Shown here one piece after another: positions 25,551 through 33,717 of a DNA stretch of 64,000 bases; position 1 is the stretch's first letter; each line of letters starts with the position of its first letter. This DNA is from Tistrella bauzanensis (GTDB taxonomy: Bacteria; Pseudomonadota; Alphaproteobacteria; Tistrellales; Tistrellaceae), in assembly GCF_014636235.1 (NCBI RefSeq), contig NZ_BMDZ01000008.1, positions 1-64,000 on the forward strand. The letters run 5' to 3'. The notes under the pieces are model-generated. The model did not search any database and had not been told where the DNA came from. It saw nothing but the letters and a program-made list of their open reading frames with translations. A program made the translations under genes and the position numbers.

Positions 25551-26510
25551 ATGACCACCGGCACCGACACAACCCCATCCGCGACCGCGACCCGGCCGTT
25601 TCTTGAAGTCAGCGGCCTTGCCCGTCGCTTCCCCGCCCGGGGCGGCGGCACGGTGACGGTGTTCGAGCATGTCGACTTCACCATGGATCGCGGCGAATTC
25701 GTCTGTGTGATCGGCCATTCCGGCTGCGGCAAGTCGACCATCCTCAACATCCTGGCCGGGCTCGACACCGCCTCGACCGGGGCGCTGGTGATGGATGGCC
25801 ACGAAATCAGCGGCCCGGGCCTGGATCGCGGCGTGGTGTTCCAGAATTACAGCCTGCTACCCTGGGCCAGCGCGCTCGATAACGTCATCTTCGGCGTCCG
25901 CGCCCGTCACCGGTCGTGGTCCAGAGCGCAGATCCGCGCCCATGCCCTGGCCCATCTGGCCAAGGTGGGCCTGACCGGCGGCGCCGAGCACCGCAAGCCG
26001 TCGGAATTGTCGGGCGGCATGCGCCAGCGGGTCAGCATCGCCCGCGCCTTCGCGATCGAACCCCGGCTGCTGCTGCTGGATGAACCCTTCGGCGCGCTCG
26101 ACGCCCTGACCCGCGGCACCATCCAGGACGAGTTGATCCGGATCTGGTCGGGCACCGATCAGAGCGTGTTCATGATCACCCACGACGTCGATGAGGCGAT
26201 CCTGCTGGCCGACCGCATCCTGCTGATGACCAACGGCCCCCGCGCGCGCATCGCCGAAAGCGTGGTGATCGACATTCCCCGGCCGCGTGCCCGCGACACC
26301 ATCCTGCATGACCCGGCCTATTACGCGATCCGCAACCATCTGGTCGAGTTCCTGACCCGGCGATCGCGTGAACTGGCCGGCGGCGACGCCGCGGACGGCG
26401 CCACCCATCCGCCCGCCTCGCGCACCATCCGCTTCGCCCGCAACCCGGCCGAGGCCGGATCGAGCGGGCCGGATGGCGAGATCGTGCCGCTGATCCGTGC
26501 GGCGCGCTGA
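25551..26510 (+). CDS. ABC transporter ATP-binding protein (NtrD/CynD-like)
   Basis: 319 residues. Walker A GHSGCGKST, Q-loop VFQNYSLLPW (the SLLPW form is typical of nitrate/taurine-type importers), signature LSGGMRQR, Walker B LLLLDEPFGALD and the switch His in MITHDVDEAILLADR are complete. A roughly 50-residue C-terminal extension has low complexity. It energises the permease encoded 12 bp upstream. Confidence 0.93.
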   Translation: MTTGTDTTPSATATRPFLEVSGLARRFPARGGGTVTVFEHVDFTMDRGEFVCVIGHSGCGKSTILNILAGLDTASTGALVMDGHEISGPGLDRGVVFQNYSLLPWASALDNVIFGVRARHRSWSRAQIRAHALAHLAKVGLTGGAEHRKPSELSGGMRQRVSIARAFAIEPRLLLLDEPFGALDALTRGTIQDELIRIWSGTDQSVFMITHDVDEAILLADRILLMTNGPRARIAESVVIDIPRPRARDTILHDPAYYAIRNHLVEFLTRRSRELAGGDAADGATHPPASRTIRFARNPAEAGSSGPDGEIVPLIRAAR

Positions 26511-26580
26511 ACGGCCGCATCCCCCGAAACCACTGCCTCTGTCCGCCCCCCATGTTGATATTCCGGAAGGATCGACGATC

Positions 26581-27039
26581 ATGACCGCGGAAACCCCCCC
26601 GTCGAAGAGCGATGCCACAGCCCTGATCCTGGCCGCCAAGGCCGCGAAGGGCCTGAGCTGGGAGGCCATCGCCGAGGCCGTCGGCATGTCGCCGGTCTGG
26701 ACCACATCGGCGGCGCTGGGCATGAACAGCATGAGCCCCGCCACCGCCGAAGCGCTGGTCGCGGTGCTGGACCTGCCGGCGGCGGTGGTGCCGGCGCTGG
26801 TGGCCTTCCCGACCAAGGTCTGGGATCAGACGGTGCCGACCGACCCCGCGATCTATCGGCTGTACGAAATCGTCGGCGTCTATGGTCCGACTCTGAAAGA
26901 GGTCATCCAGGAGAAATTCGGCGACGGCATCATGAGCGCCATCGACTTCACCATGGAGGTCGAGAAGGTTGAGGATCCGAAGGGGGATCGGGTGAAGGTG
27001 ACGATGATCGGCAAGTTCCTGCCCTATAAGGCCTGGTGA
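26581..27039 (+). CDS. cynS: Cyanate hydratase (cyanase)
   Basis: 152 residues from ATG 26581, with GGAAGGA upstream. It converts cyanate and bicarbonate to ammonia and CO2, detoxifying cyanate and supplying nitrogen. Catalytic Arg93, Glu96 (YRLYEIVGVYG) and Ser119 (GIMSAIDF) are present; the N-terminal helical domain spans about 10-80. It is the last gene of the sigma-54-controlled transporter operon. Its 3' end overlaps the convergent MerR-ATPase gene by 16 bp. Confidence 0.97.
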   Translation: MTAETPPSKSDATALILAAKAAKGLSWEAIAEAVGMSPVWTTSAALGMNSMSPATAEALVAVLDLPAAVVPALVAFPTKVWDQTVPTDPAIYRLYEIVGVYGPTLKEVIQEKFGDGIMSAIDFTMEVEKVEDPKGDRVKVTMIGKFLPYKAW

Positions 27040-28022
27040 TCCGGGCGCCAGGCGATGACCCCCGCGGTTCTGGCCCGCACCGCGGGGGTGGCGAGGCAGG
27101 TGGCGACCGCCTCATAGCCCGGTGTGCCGGAATATGGTTCGACCCGCATCGGCGGGCTGTGATTGGCCGGGCAGAGGATGATCGCCTCGTCCGGCCCCAT
27201 CGCCGCCAGATCCAGGATCGCCGATGATCGGGTGAGCATGATCAGCGGCCGGCCCTCCGGCCCCCGGCGGCGCAGATACGCGATCAGCGCCTGCTGGCTT
27301 GCCGGGTCCAGCCCCTGTTCCACCATATCGATGACCAGAACCGCCGGGCTGGCGGCGTCGATCGCGGCCATCAGCACGCGCAGCGCATCGGACAGCGTGG
27401 CGCCCTCGTCGGCCAGCCAGTCGAGCGCCTCGGCCGTCGCCGTGCCGGCATCGATCACCCGATCGAGGCCGAGAAAGCCCGCATCGGGCAGGGCCTCGGC
27501 CAGACAGCGGGCCAGACGGGTCTTGCCGCTGCCGAGCGGGCCGGTGATATAGGTCAGCGCCGGGATGTCGCGGAACATGAAGCGCTCGCCGCCCCAGGGC
27601 CAGGGCAGGTCGACCGTCACCTGAAGGCCGGCAGGCGGGCGCAGCATATCGGCAAGATCGGCCGGGGCCGGTGCTCTGCCCCGGGCGAGATCGGCCCTGA
27701 GCGCGCCGATCCGGGCGATGGTCGCGGCAAGATCGCCGGCCTGACGCGCCAGTACCGCCTGATGGCGGGCCAGCACCGGCGCCAGATCGCGCGCATCGCC
27801 ATCCAGAACCCGCGCGACCTGGGTCAGACTGAGGCCCAGCGCCCGCAGGGCCACGATGTCGGCCGCCCGCGCCATCGCATCGGGACCATAGGCCCGCCAT
27901 CCCGCCGCCGTGCGTGCCGGGGTGACCAGCCCCCGCTGTTCATACAGCCTGAGCGCCTTGGGCGACACGCCAAGCCGGGCGGCGGCTTGTGATGGTGACA
28001 GGGCCGGGCTGGATGGTGGCAT
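27024..28022 (-). CDS. MerR-family regulator fused to a P-loop ATPase domain
   Basis: 332 residues from ATG 28022, with CAGGAG eight bases upstream. Residues 5-75 are a MerR HTH (SPSQAAARLGVSPKALRLYE, then LVTPARTAAGWRAYG). A helical linker follows to about 130. The C-terminal half is an ABC-like nucleotide-binding module: Walker A GPLGSGKTRLAR, a Walker B-like PAVLVIDMVEQGLDP and a sensor-like LIMLTRSS. In place of a small effector domain it would sense or use nucleotide. A 19-bp-spacer promoter with a dyad lies just upstream, the MerR hallmark. The regulon is unknown. Confidence 0.85.
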   Translation of the reverse strand: MPPSSPALSPSQAAARLGVSPKALRLYEQRGLVTPARTAAGWRAYGPDAMARAADIVALRALGLSLTQVARVLDGDARDLAPVLARHQAVLARQAGDLAATIARIGALRADLARGRAPAPADLADMLRPPAGLQVTVDLPWPWGGERFMFRDIPALTYITGPLGSGKTRLARCLAEALPDAGFLGLDRVIDAGTATAEALDWLADEGATLSDALRVLMAAIDAASPAVLVIDMVEQGLDPASQQALIAYLRRRGPEGRPLIMLTRSSAILDLAAMGPDEAIILCPANHSPPMRVEPYSGTPGYEAVATCLATPAVRARTAGVIAWRPDHQAL

Positions 28023-28073
28023 CGGGTGTCTCCTGAGTGTGGGCGGGCTCAAATGGTCGGACCGTCCACCTCT

Positions 28074-28104
28074 CTTATCGGCCCGACCCTTGGGGCCGGG
28101 TCAA
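28074..28104 (-). promoter_or_regulatory. MerR-type promoter with 19-bp spacer upstream of the MerR-ATPase gene
   Basis: On the minus strand TTGACC (28104-28099) and GATAAG (28079-28074) are separated by exactly 19 bp, longer than the optimal 17. The spacer contains a GACCC/GGGTC dyad. This is the architecture that MerR proteins activate by untwisting DNA. The predicted start is about 45 bp before the gene. Confidence 0.65.
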
Positions 28105-28136
28105 GGGCATGATGTCGTCGCAATACTGTGGATAAA

Positions 28137-28160
28137 AACATTCAGTCTTGACTGTTTGTT
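28137..28160. promoter_or_regulatory. Putative TetR operator
   Basis: Arms AACATTCAGTC and GACTGTTTGTT flank a TT centre (two mismatches in 11 bp; the inner CAGTC/GACTG is perfect). It lies 54-77 bp upstream of the tetR ATG in an AT-rich patch containing TTGACT. This size and position fit autoregulation by a TetR-family dimer. Confidence 0.55.
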
Positions 28161-28213
28161 AATGGACGCACACTCTTGTCATCAGAGGCGAGGCATCCGG
28201 CTGGGAGGCGGGC

Positions 28214-28876
28214 ATGACGCAGCAGACAGGCGCCGCCATGCCGGCCAGGGCGCGGCGGACGCAGGAAATGCGCAGCGCCGAGATGCGCGACAAGCTGCTC
28301 TACGCCACCCTCGACGTGCTGATGGAAGCAGGCTATGGCCGTCTGGCGACACAGGCGGTGTGCGAACGCGCTGGCGTGTCGCGCGGGGCTTTGCTGCATC
28401 ACTACCCGACCCGCGCCGATCTGCTGGCGGCGGCGATCGAACGGCTGCTGGACGACGAGATCGTCGAGATTCGCGGCATGGCGGCATCGGTGCGGTCCGG
28501 CGCCATCGGGCTGGATGCCTTCGTCGACGATCTGTGGCGGCGGTTCTCGGGCCGGCTGTTCTATATCACGCTGGAGCATATCACCGCCGCCCGCACCGAT
28601 CCGGACCTGCGCGATGTGCTGCTGCCGATCGTGAAGCGCTTCCATGTGGCGCTGGACCAGATGTGGACCGAGTTCTTCGCGGCGCGCGGCACGGCCGACC
28701 GCGCCACCACCACCGTGCTGAACCTGACGCTGTGCCTGTTGCGGGGCATGGGCGCGCAGACGGTGCTGAAGCCCGATCCGGACTATTACCAGGAGCTGTT
28801 GCGCGCCTGGAAAACGATCCTGGCGACCCTTGTCGAAGGGCGCGGGACAGGCGGCATGCCGCATCTGCCCGCGTGA
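28214..28876 (+). CDS. TetR-family transcriptional regulator
   Basis: 220 residues; GGGAGG lies just before the ATG. The N-terminal HTH (RDKLLYATLDVLMEAGYG, LATQAVCERAGVSRGALLHHYP, TRADLLAAAIERLL) is typical TetR. The C-terminal ligand domain is helical, with a conserved tail PDYYQELLRAWKTIL. It is the first gene before the branched-chain-type ABC operon on the same strand and probably controls it. The ligand may be the imported compound. Confidence 0.9.
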   Translation: MTQQTGAAMPARARRTQEMRSAEMRDKLLYATLDVLMEAGYGRLATQAVCERAGVSRGALLHHYPTRADLLAAAIERLLDDEIVEIRGMAASVRSGAIGLDAFVDDLWRRFSGRLFYITLEHITAARTDPDLRDVLLPIVKRFHVALDQMWTEFFAARGTADRATTTVLNLTLCLLRGMGAQTVLKPDPDYYQELLRAWKTILATLVEGRGTGGMPHLPA

Positions 28877-29022
28877 GGCGATGCGGCTTGCGGGAGACGC
28901 GCGACCGACCGGCCCCATGCACGCAGACCCGTGCGACAGAAGGGCCGGCGGCGGCCCCGGATATCCGGCGAGACCGGCATTCGGGATGGCGCGGATGACA
29001 GGGATGGCAAGGAGTGTCAGGG

Positions 29023-30270
29023 ATGACAGACAAGACCGGATCGACCATGCGCCGGCTGCTGGCGGGTGGATCACTGGCGGTATTAACGGTGGCGATGGCG
29101 GCGACCGCGCCGGGCATGGCCCGGGCCGACGACACGCCGTTCCGGATCGGGGCGTTGAACCCGGTGACCGGCGCCGGCAGCCCCTACGGGCCGGGCATGC
29201 AGAAGGCGATCGTGATGGCGGCGGACGAGGTCAACCAGACCGGCGGCGTCTGCGGCCGCATGCTGGAGGTGACCGCCGAAGACACCCAGACCTCGCCCGA
29301 TGCGGCGGTGCTGGCGGTGAAGAAGCTGATCGAGGTGAACGGCGCCCAGGTGATCATGGGCACCTGGTCGTCGGGTGTGACGCTGGCGGTGATGCCGATC
29401 ACCGCCGCCGCCGGCATTCCGGAGCTGAACACCTCGGGTGCGCCGGCGATTTCGATGGAAGACAAGGACGACATGGTCTGGCGCTTCCAGGCCACCAATG
29501 ACCGCTTCGGTCAGGCCTTCGCCAAGATCGCCACCATGCGTGGCTTCAAGCGCCCGGCGACCATGGCCTATAACAACGCCTCCGGCATCGGCAACACCGA
29601 GGGCTTCACCAAGGCCTGGACCGCGGATGGCGGCGCGGTGGTGAGCGCCGTGGTCTATGAGCCCAAGCGGCCCAGCTATCGTTCCGAATTACAGCAGATC
29701 CTGGCCGCCAACCCGGATGTGGTGGTGATGGGATCCTATCTTCAGGACACGACCGTGATCCTGCGGGAATGGTTCCAGAGCGGCCAGAGTCCCGACCTGC
29801 AATGGATCATTCCGGGCTGGGCCGCGAACCAGCAGTTGATCGACGCGCTGGGCCCCGAGGTCGCGGCCAGCATCATCTCGGTCGACAGCATCAGCAACGA
29901 GACCGCCCCCAGCTATGACCATTTCGCGGCAGCCTATCAGGCCGCGACCGGCAGCCCGGCATCGGGCAATGTCTATGCGGCGATGACCTATGACATGGTC
30001 ATCTCGTGGGGACTGGCCATGCAGGCCGCCTGCCCCGACACGGCCCCCAAGGCGATCAACGCGGCGATCCGCAGCATCGACAGCGCCGACGGCACGCCGG
30101 TCTATACCTTCGCCGAGGGCAAGGCCGCGATCGAGGCCGGAAAGACCGTGAACTATGAAGGTGCGTCCAGCCGGCTGTCCTTCGACCAGTATGGCGACGT
30201 GACCCCCGATTTCAGCCTGTCCGAGATCGAGGGCACCAGCTTCGTGCGCAAGGACGTCGTCAAGTTCTGA
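29023..30270 (+). CDS. Branched-chain amino acid-type ABC substrate-binding protein
   Basis: 415 residues from ATG 29023, with AAGGAG eight bases upstream; GTG 29014 is too close to that site. A Sec signal peptide (RRLLAGGSLAVLTVAMAATA, cleavage near ARA-DD) precedes a LivJ-type periplasmic fold: FRIGALNPVTGAGSPYGPGM, GTWSSGVTLAVMPITAAAGIP and NPDVVVMGSYLQD. It delivers a ligand to the LivHMGF-like transporter encoded downstream. The ligand is not necessarily an amino acid. Confidence 0.9.
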   Translation: MTDKTGSTMRRLLAGGSLAVLTVAMAATAPGMARADDTPFRIGALNPVTGAGSPYGPGMQKAIVMAADEVNQTGGVCGRMLEVTAEDTQTSPDAAVLAVKKLIEVNGAQVIMGTWSSGVTLAVMPITAAAGIPELNTSGAPAISMEDKDDMVWRFQATNDRFGQAFAKIATMRGFKRPATMAYNNASGIGNTEGFTKAWTADGGAVVSAVVYEPKRPSYRSELQQILAANPDVVVMGSYLQDTTVILREWFQSGQSPDLQWIIPGWAANQQLIDALGPEVAASIISVDSISNETAPSYDHFAAAYQAATGSPASGNVYAAMTYDMVISWGLAMQAACPDTAPKAINAAIRSIDSADGTPVYTFAEGKAAIEAGKTVNYEGASSRLSFDQYGDVTPDFSLSEIEGTSFVRKDVVKF

Positions 30271-30353
30271 CGCTCGGCGCCGGTCCGGCGGTGTCCCGCT
30301 GCCGGACCGGCCACGCACACCCCTTGCATCACGTCCTTCGTGGAAACCCGCCA

Positions 30354-31226
30354 ATGGACACCGCCTATTACCTCAACCTCGCCTTCAACGGGGTTGTCGA
30401 AGGCTCGATCTATGCCCTGGGCGCGCTGTCGATCACGCTGGTGTTCGGCATCGCCCGCTTTCCCAATGCCGCGACCGGCGATGTCATGACGGTCGGTGCC
30501 TTCGGCGGCCTTGCCGGCACCACGCTGGGCGGCGGTGTGATCGGCGCGATCCTGGCCGGCGTTGCCGCGTCGGCGGCGGTGACGGTGGCGTTCTATTACC
30601 TGCTGTTCCGGGCGCTGGCGAAACGCTCGGCGGTGGCATCGATGATCGCCTCGATCGGTCTCGCCTTTTTCCTGCGCGCAGCACTCGGCTTCTTCATGGG
30701 GCATGATCAGCGGGTCTATGACCTGCCGCTGGCCCGCGCGACGCTGGTGGGGCCGCTGCGGGTCCAGCCGGCGGATGTGCAGGTGATGGCGGCGGCGGCG
30801 GCGGCGCTGGCCGTCACCTTCGGGCTGCTGCACCTGACGCCGATCGGCCGGCGGATGCGCGCGGTGGCCGACAACCCCGATCTTGCCCGCGCCAGCGGCA
30901 TCAACGCCGGCCGGGTGATGGTGGTGATGTGGCTGATGGCCGGGGCGCTTGCCGGGCTTGCCGGTGTGCTGCTGGGGGTGAAGACGGTGGTGACGCCCGA
31001 TATGGGCTGGGATCTGCTGCTGCCGGCCTTCGCCGCCACCATCCTCGGCACCATCGGTAACCCGGTGGGGGCGGTTCTTGGGGGCTTGCTGATCGGCGTG
31101 GCACAAGAGCTGTCGACCCCTTTCGTCGGCTTCACCTACAAGATCGGGGTCGGTTTCGCGGTGCTGCTGCTGATGCTGATGATCCGCCCGCAGGGCCTGT
31201 TCGCCCGCAACGCGCTGGTGCGCTGA
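30354..31226 (+). CDS. Branched-chain amino acid-type ABC permease (LivH-like)
   Basis: 290 residues from ATG 30354. Eight hydrophobic segments are visible. LivH-family marks are GVVEGSIYALGALSITLVFG near the start, the cytoplasmic loop RMRAVADNPDLARASGINAG, and GNPVGAVLGGLLIGVAQEL. It forms one half of the membrane channel with the LivM-like protein encoded 32 bp downstream. Confidence 0.93.
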   Translation: MDTAYYLNLAFNGVVEGSIYALGALSITLVFGIARFPNAATGDVMTVGAFGGLAGTTLGGGVIGAILAGVAASAAVTVAFYYLLFRALAKRSAVASMIASIGLAFFLRAALGFFMGHDQRVYDLPLARATLVGPLRVQPADVQVMAAAAAALAVTFGLLHLTPIGRRMRAVADNPDLARASGINAGRVMVVMWLMAGALAGLAGVLLGVKTVVTPDMGWDLLLPAFAATILGTIGNPVGAVLGGLLIGVAQELSTPFVGFTYKIGVGFAVLLLMLMIRPQGLFARNALVR

Positions 31227-31258
31227 TCTATCCCAGGCCCGGCAAGAGAGATCGACCG

Positions 31259-32152
31259 ATGGATATCTACCTGCTCGCGGTCGCGGTCGTCACGCTCACC
31301 TACATGCTGATGACCTTCGGCCTCAATCTTCAATATGGCTTCACCGGGCTGATCAATTTCGGCCTGGTCGGTTTCTTCGCCATCGGCGCCTATACCAGCG
31401 CCCTGCTGGTGATGGCGGGGGTGCCGCTGCTGCTGGGCTTCGCCGCGGCCGCCCTGCTGGCGGCCCTTGCCGCCTGGCCGGTGGCGCTGCTGTCGCTGCG
31501 GCTGCGGATCGAGTATTTCGCGATCGTGATGCTGGGCTTTTCCGAAACCATCCGGCTGATCATCACCAATGAACGCTGGCTGACCGGCGGTGTGCAGGGC
31601 ATTCCCGGCATCCCGTCCGCGGCCGCCGCCCTGGGCATCACCGGTGTCGATCCCAATCTGGTGACGCTGGCGCTGCTGGTGGTGGCGGTCGGTCTGGTGC
31701 TGGCGATCAACTGGCGGCTGGTGAACAGCCCCTTCGGCCGGATGATCCAGGCGATCCGCGACGATGAGGAGGCGGTGCGGTCGCTGGGCAAGCAGCCGGG
31801 CCGGTTCAAGGTAGCGGTGTTCATGGTCGGCAGCGCCTTTGCCGGCCTGTCCGGCGCCTTCTATGCCCATTACATCACCTACATCACGCCCGAACAATTC
31901 GTGCCGCTGCTGACCTTCTATGTCTGGGTGGCGATGATCTTCGGCGGGTCTGGTCGGGTGAGCGGTGCCGCCATCGGCACTATCGTACTGATCGGCTTTC
32001 TGGAAGGATCGCGGTTTCTGCGCGACGTGGTGCCGGGGATTTCCGAGGTCGAGATGGCAAGCCTCAGGCTGGGCGTGGTGGGCGTGGCGCTGATGCTGCT
32101 GATGCGTTTCCGGCCTGATGGCATTCTGGGCGCCAGGGCGGGGAGGGCGTAG
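31259..32152 (+). CDS. Branched-chain amino acid-type ABC permease (LivM-like)
   Basis: 297 residues. The LivM pattern is clear: LNLQYGFTGLINFGLVGFFA, VALLSLRLRIEYFAIVMLGF, the ATPase-contact loop RDDEEAVRSLGKQPGRFKVA and GGSGRVSGAAIGT. It pairs with the LivH-like permease. The gene ends 3 bp before the LivG-like ATPase gene. Confidence 0.93.
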   Translation: MDIYLLAVAVVTLTYMLMTFGLNLQYGFTGLINFGLVGFFAIGAYTSALLVMAGVPLLLGFAAAALLAALAAWPVALLSLRLRIEYFAIVMLGFSETIRLIITNERWLTGGVQGIPGIPSAAAALGITGVDPNLVTLALLVVAVGLVLAINWRLVNSPFGRMIQAIRDDEEAVRSLGKQPGRFKVAVFMVGSAFAGLSGAFYAHYITYITPEQFVPLLTFYVWVAMIFGGSGRVSGAAIGTIVLIGFLEGSRFLRDVVPGISEVEMASLRLGVVGVALMLLMRFRPDGILGARAGRA

Positions 32153-32155
32153 GCG

Positions 32156-32974
32156 ATGCAGGACAGATTGATGACGGGCAGCCCGCCCGGTGCAGCAGAC
32201 CATCGCCGCTCCGTCGACCAACTGATCGTCGAGGGCATCTCCAAGAGCTTCGGCGGCGTGCGGGTGCTGACCGATGTGGGCTTCAGCGTGCCGGTGGGCG
32301 GGTTGTCGGGTCTGATCGGCCCGAACGGTGCCGGCAAGAGCACGCTGTTTTCGGTGATCAGCGGCTTTCAGTCCGGCGATGCCGGCCGGGTGGGCTTTGC
32401 CGGCCGTGACCTGACAGGGCTGTCGGCGGTGGACAGGGTGCGGGCGGGGATGGGCCGCACCTTCCAGGTGCCAAGGGTTTTCGCCAGCCTGACCGTGCGC
32501 CAGAATCTGGCGGCGGCGGCGCCGGGGCAGGCCGGGGAACATCTGATCGACGTATTTTTCAGGCCCGGCCGCATCCGGCGCCAGGAAGCCGATATCGCCG
32601 CCCGCGCCGATGAGATCCTGGGCTTTCTGAACCTTGCGCGGGTGGCGGACACGCTGGCCGGCGGGTTGTCGGGCGGCCAGCGCAAGCTGCTGGAGCTGGG
32701 CCGGGCGCTGATGGTCCGGCCCCGGATGATCCTGCTGGACGAGCCCTTCGCCGGGGTGAACCCGGTGCTGATCGACGAGATCGCCGTGCGCATCCGCGAG
32801 ATCGCCGCCGGCGGCATCGGCTTCCTGATCGTGGAGCACAATCTGCCATCGCTGTCGGCGCTGGTGGAGCGGATGATCGTGATCGATCGCGGCCGGTTGC
32901 TGGCCCAGGGCACGCCGGCCGAGGTGCTGGCTGATCCGGTGGTGCGCGAAGCCTATATGGGTGGGGCGGTATGA
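32156..32974 (+). CDS. Branched-chain amino acid-type ABC ATPase (LivG-like)
   Basis: 272 residues with a GGAGG site before ATG 32156. Walker A GPNGAGKST, Q-loop-region GRTFQVPRVFASLTVRQNL (LivG type), signature LSGGQRKLLELGRAL, Walker B MILLDEPFAGVNP and switch His in LIVEHNLPSLSALVER are present. A 25-residue N-terminal extension precedes the ABC fold. The stop overlaps the next start (ATGA). Confidence 0.94.
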   Translation: MQDRLMTGSPPGAADHRRSVDQLIVEGISKSFGGVRVLTDVGFSVPVGGLSGLIGPNGAGKSTLFSVISGFQSGDAGRVGFAGRDLTGLSAVDRVRAGMGRTFQVPRVFASLTVRQNLAAAAPGQAGEHLIDVFFRPGRIRRQEADIAARADEILGFLNLARVADTLAGGLSGGQRKLLELGRALMVRPRMILLDEPFAGVNPVLIDEIAVRIREIAAGGIGFLIVEHNLPSLSALVERMIVIDRGRLLAQGTPAEVLADPVVREAYMGGAV

Positions 32975-33672
32975 GCCTGTTGACCGTGAACGACCTGTGT
33001 GCCGGCTATGGCGATGTCGATATCGTCACCGGCATCTCGCTGCATGTCGATCCGCTTGAGATCGTGACCATCGCCGGCACCAATGGGTCGGGCAAATCCA
33101 CCCTGGTCAAGGCGTTGATGGGGCTGCTGACCCGGGTGCGGGGCGAGATGCGGATCGACGGCACCTCGCTCGAACGGGTGGCGAGCGAGAAGCGCATCGG
33201 CCTTGGCATCGTCTATGTGCCCCAGGTGGAAAATGTGTTTCCCACCCTGACCGTCACCGAGAACCTGCAGGTGGTGGAGGGGGTGGCCGACCGGCGCCGG
33301 CGGATCGATGAGATGTTCGACCGCTTCCCGGCCCTGGCCGAGCGCCGCCGCACCCGTGCCGGCAGCCTGTCGGGTGGCGAGCGCCAGCAACTGGCCTTCG
33401 CCCGCGCGCTGATGCCACAGCCCCGGCTGATGATCCTCGACGAGCCGACGGCGGCGCTGTCGCCGGCGCTGGTGCACGAGGTACTGGCGCTGATCCAGGG
33501 CCTGCCGGCGCTGGGGGTATCGGCCTTGCTGGTGGAACAGCGCGCGCGCCAGGCGCTGGCGATCAGCGATCGCGGCTATATCCTCGACACCGGCCGGGTG
33601 GTGATCGACGACACCGCGCCGCGGTTGCTGGCCGATGAGCGGATGGCCGATCTGTATCTGGGCACCCATTGA
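32971..33672 (+). CDS. Branched-chain amino acid-type ABC ATPase (LivF-like)
   Basis: 233 residues, the standard LivF length. Motifs: Walker A GTNGSGKST, VPQVENVFPTLTVTENL (LivF-type Q-loop region), signature LSGGERQQ, Walker B LMILDEPTAALSP and LLVEQRARQALAISDRGYIL. It overlaps the LivG-like gene by 4 nt, completing a five-gene importer. An amidohydrolase gene follows 45 bp later. Confidence 0.94.
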   Translation: MSLLTVNDLCAGYGDVDIVTGISLHVDPLEIVTIAGTNGSGKSTLVKALMGLLTRVRGEMRIDGTSLERVASEKRIGLGIVYVPQVENVFPTLTVTENLQVVEGVADRRRRIDEMFDRFPALAERRRTRAGSLSGGERQQLAFARALMPQPRLMILDEPTAALSPALVHEVLALIQGLPALGVSALLVEQRARQALAISDRGYILDTGRVVIDDTAPRLLADERMADLYLGTH

Positions 33673-33717
33673 TCTTTGCACCCCGCCCGTTGAAGACCCG
33701 ATAGAAGGTTTCTGTTC

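Noticed and set aside
23184-25802. An 872-codon frame antisense to the cyanate transporter genes
   Set aside because: Shadow of three convincing ABC-transporter genes on the other strand; low-complexity composition and no ribosome site.
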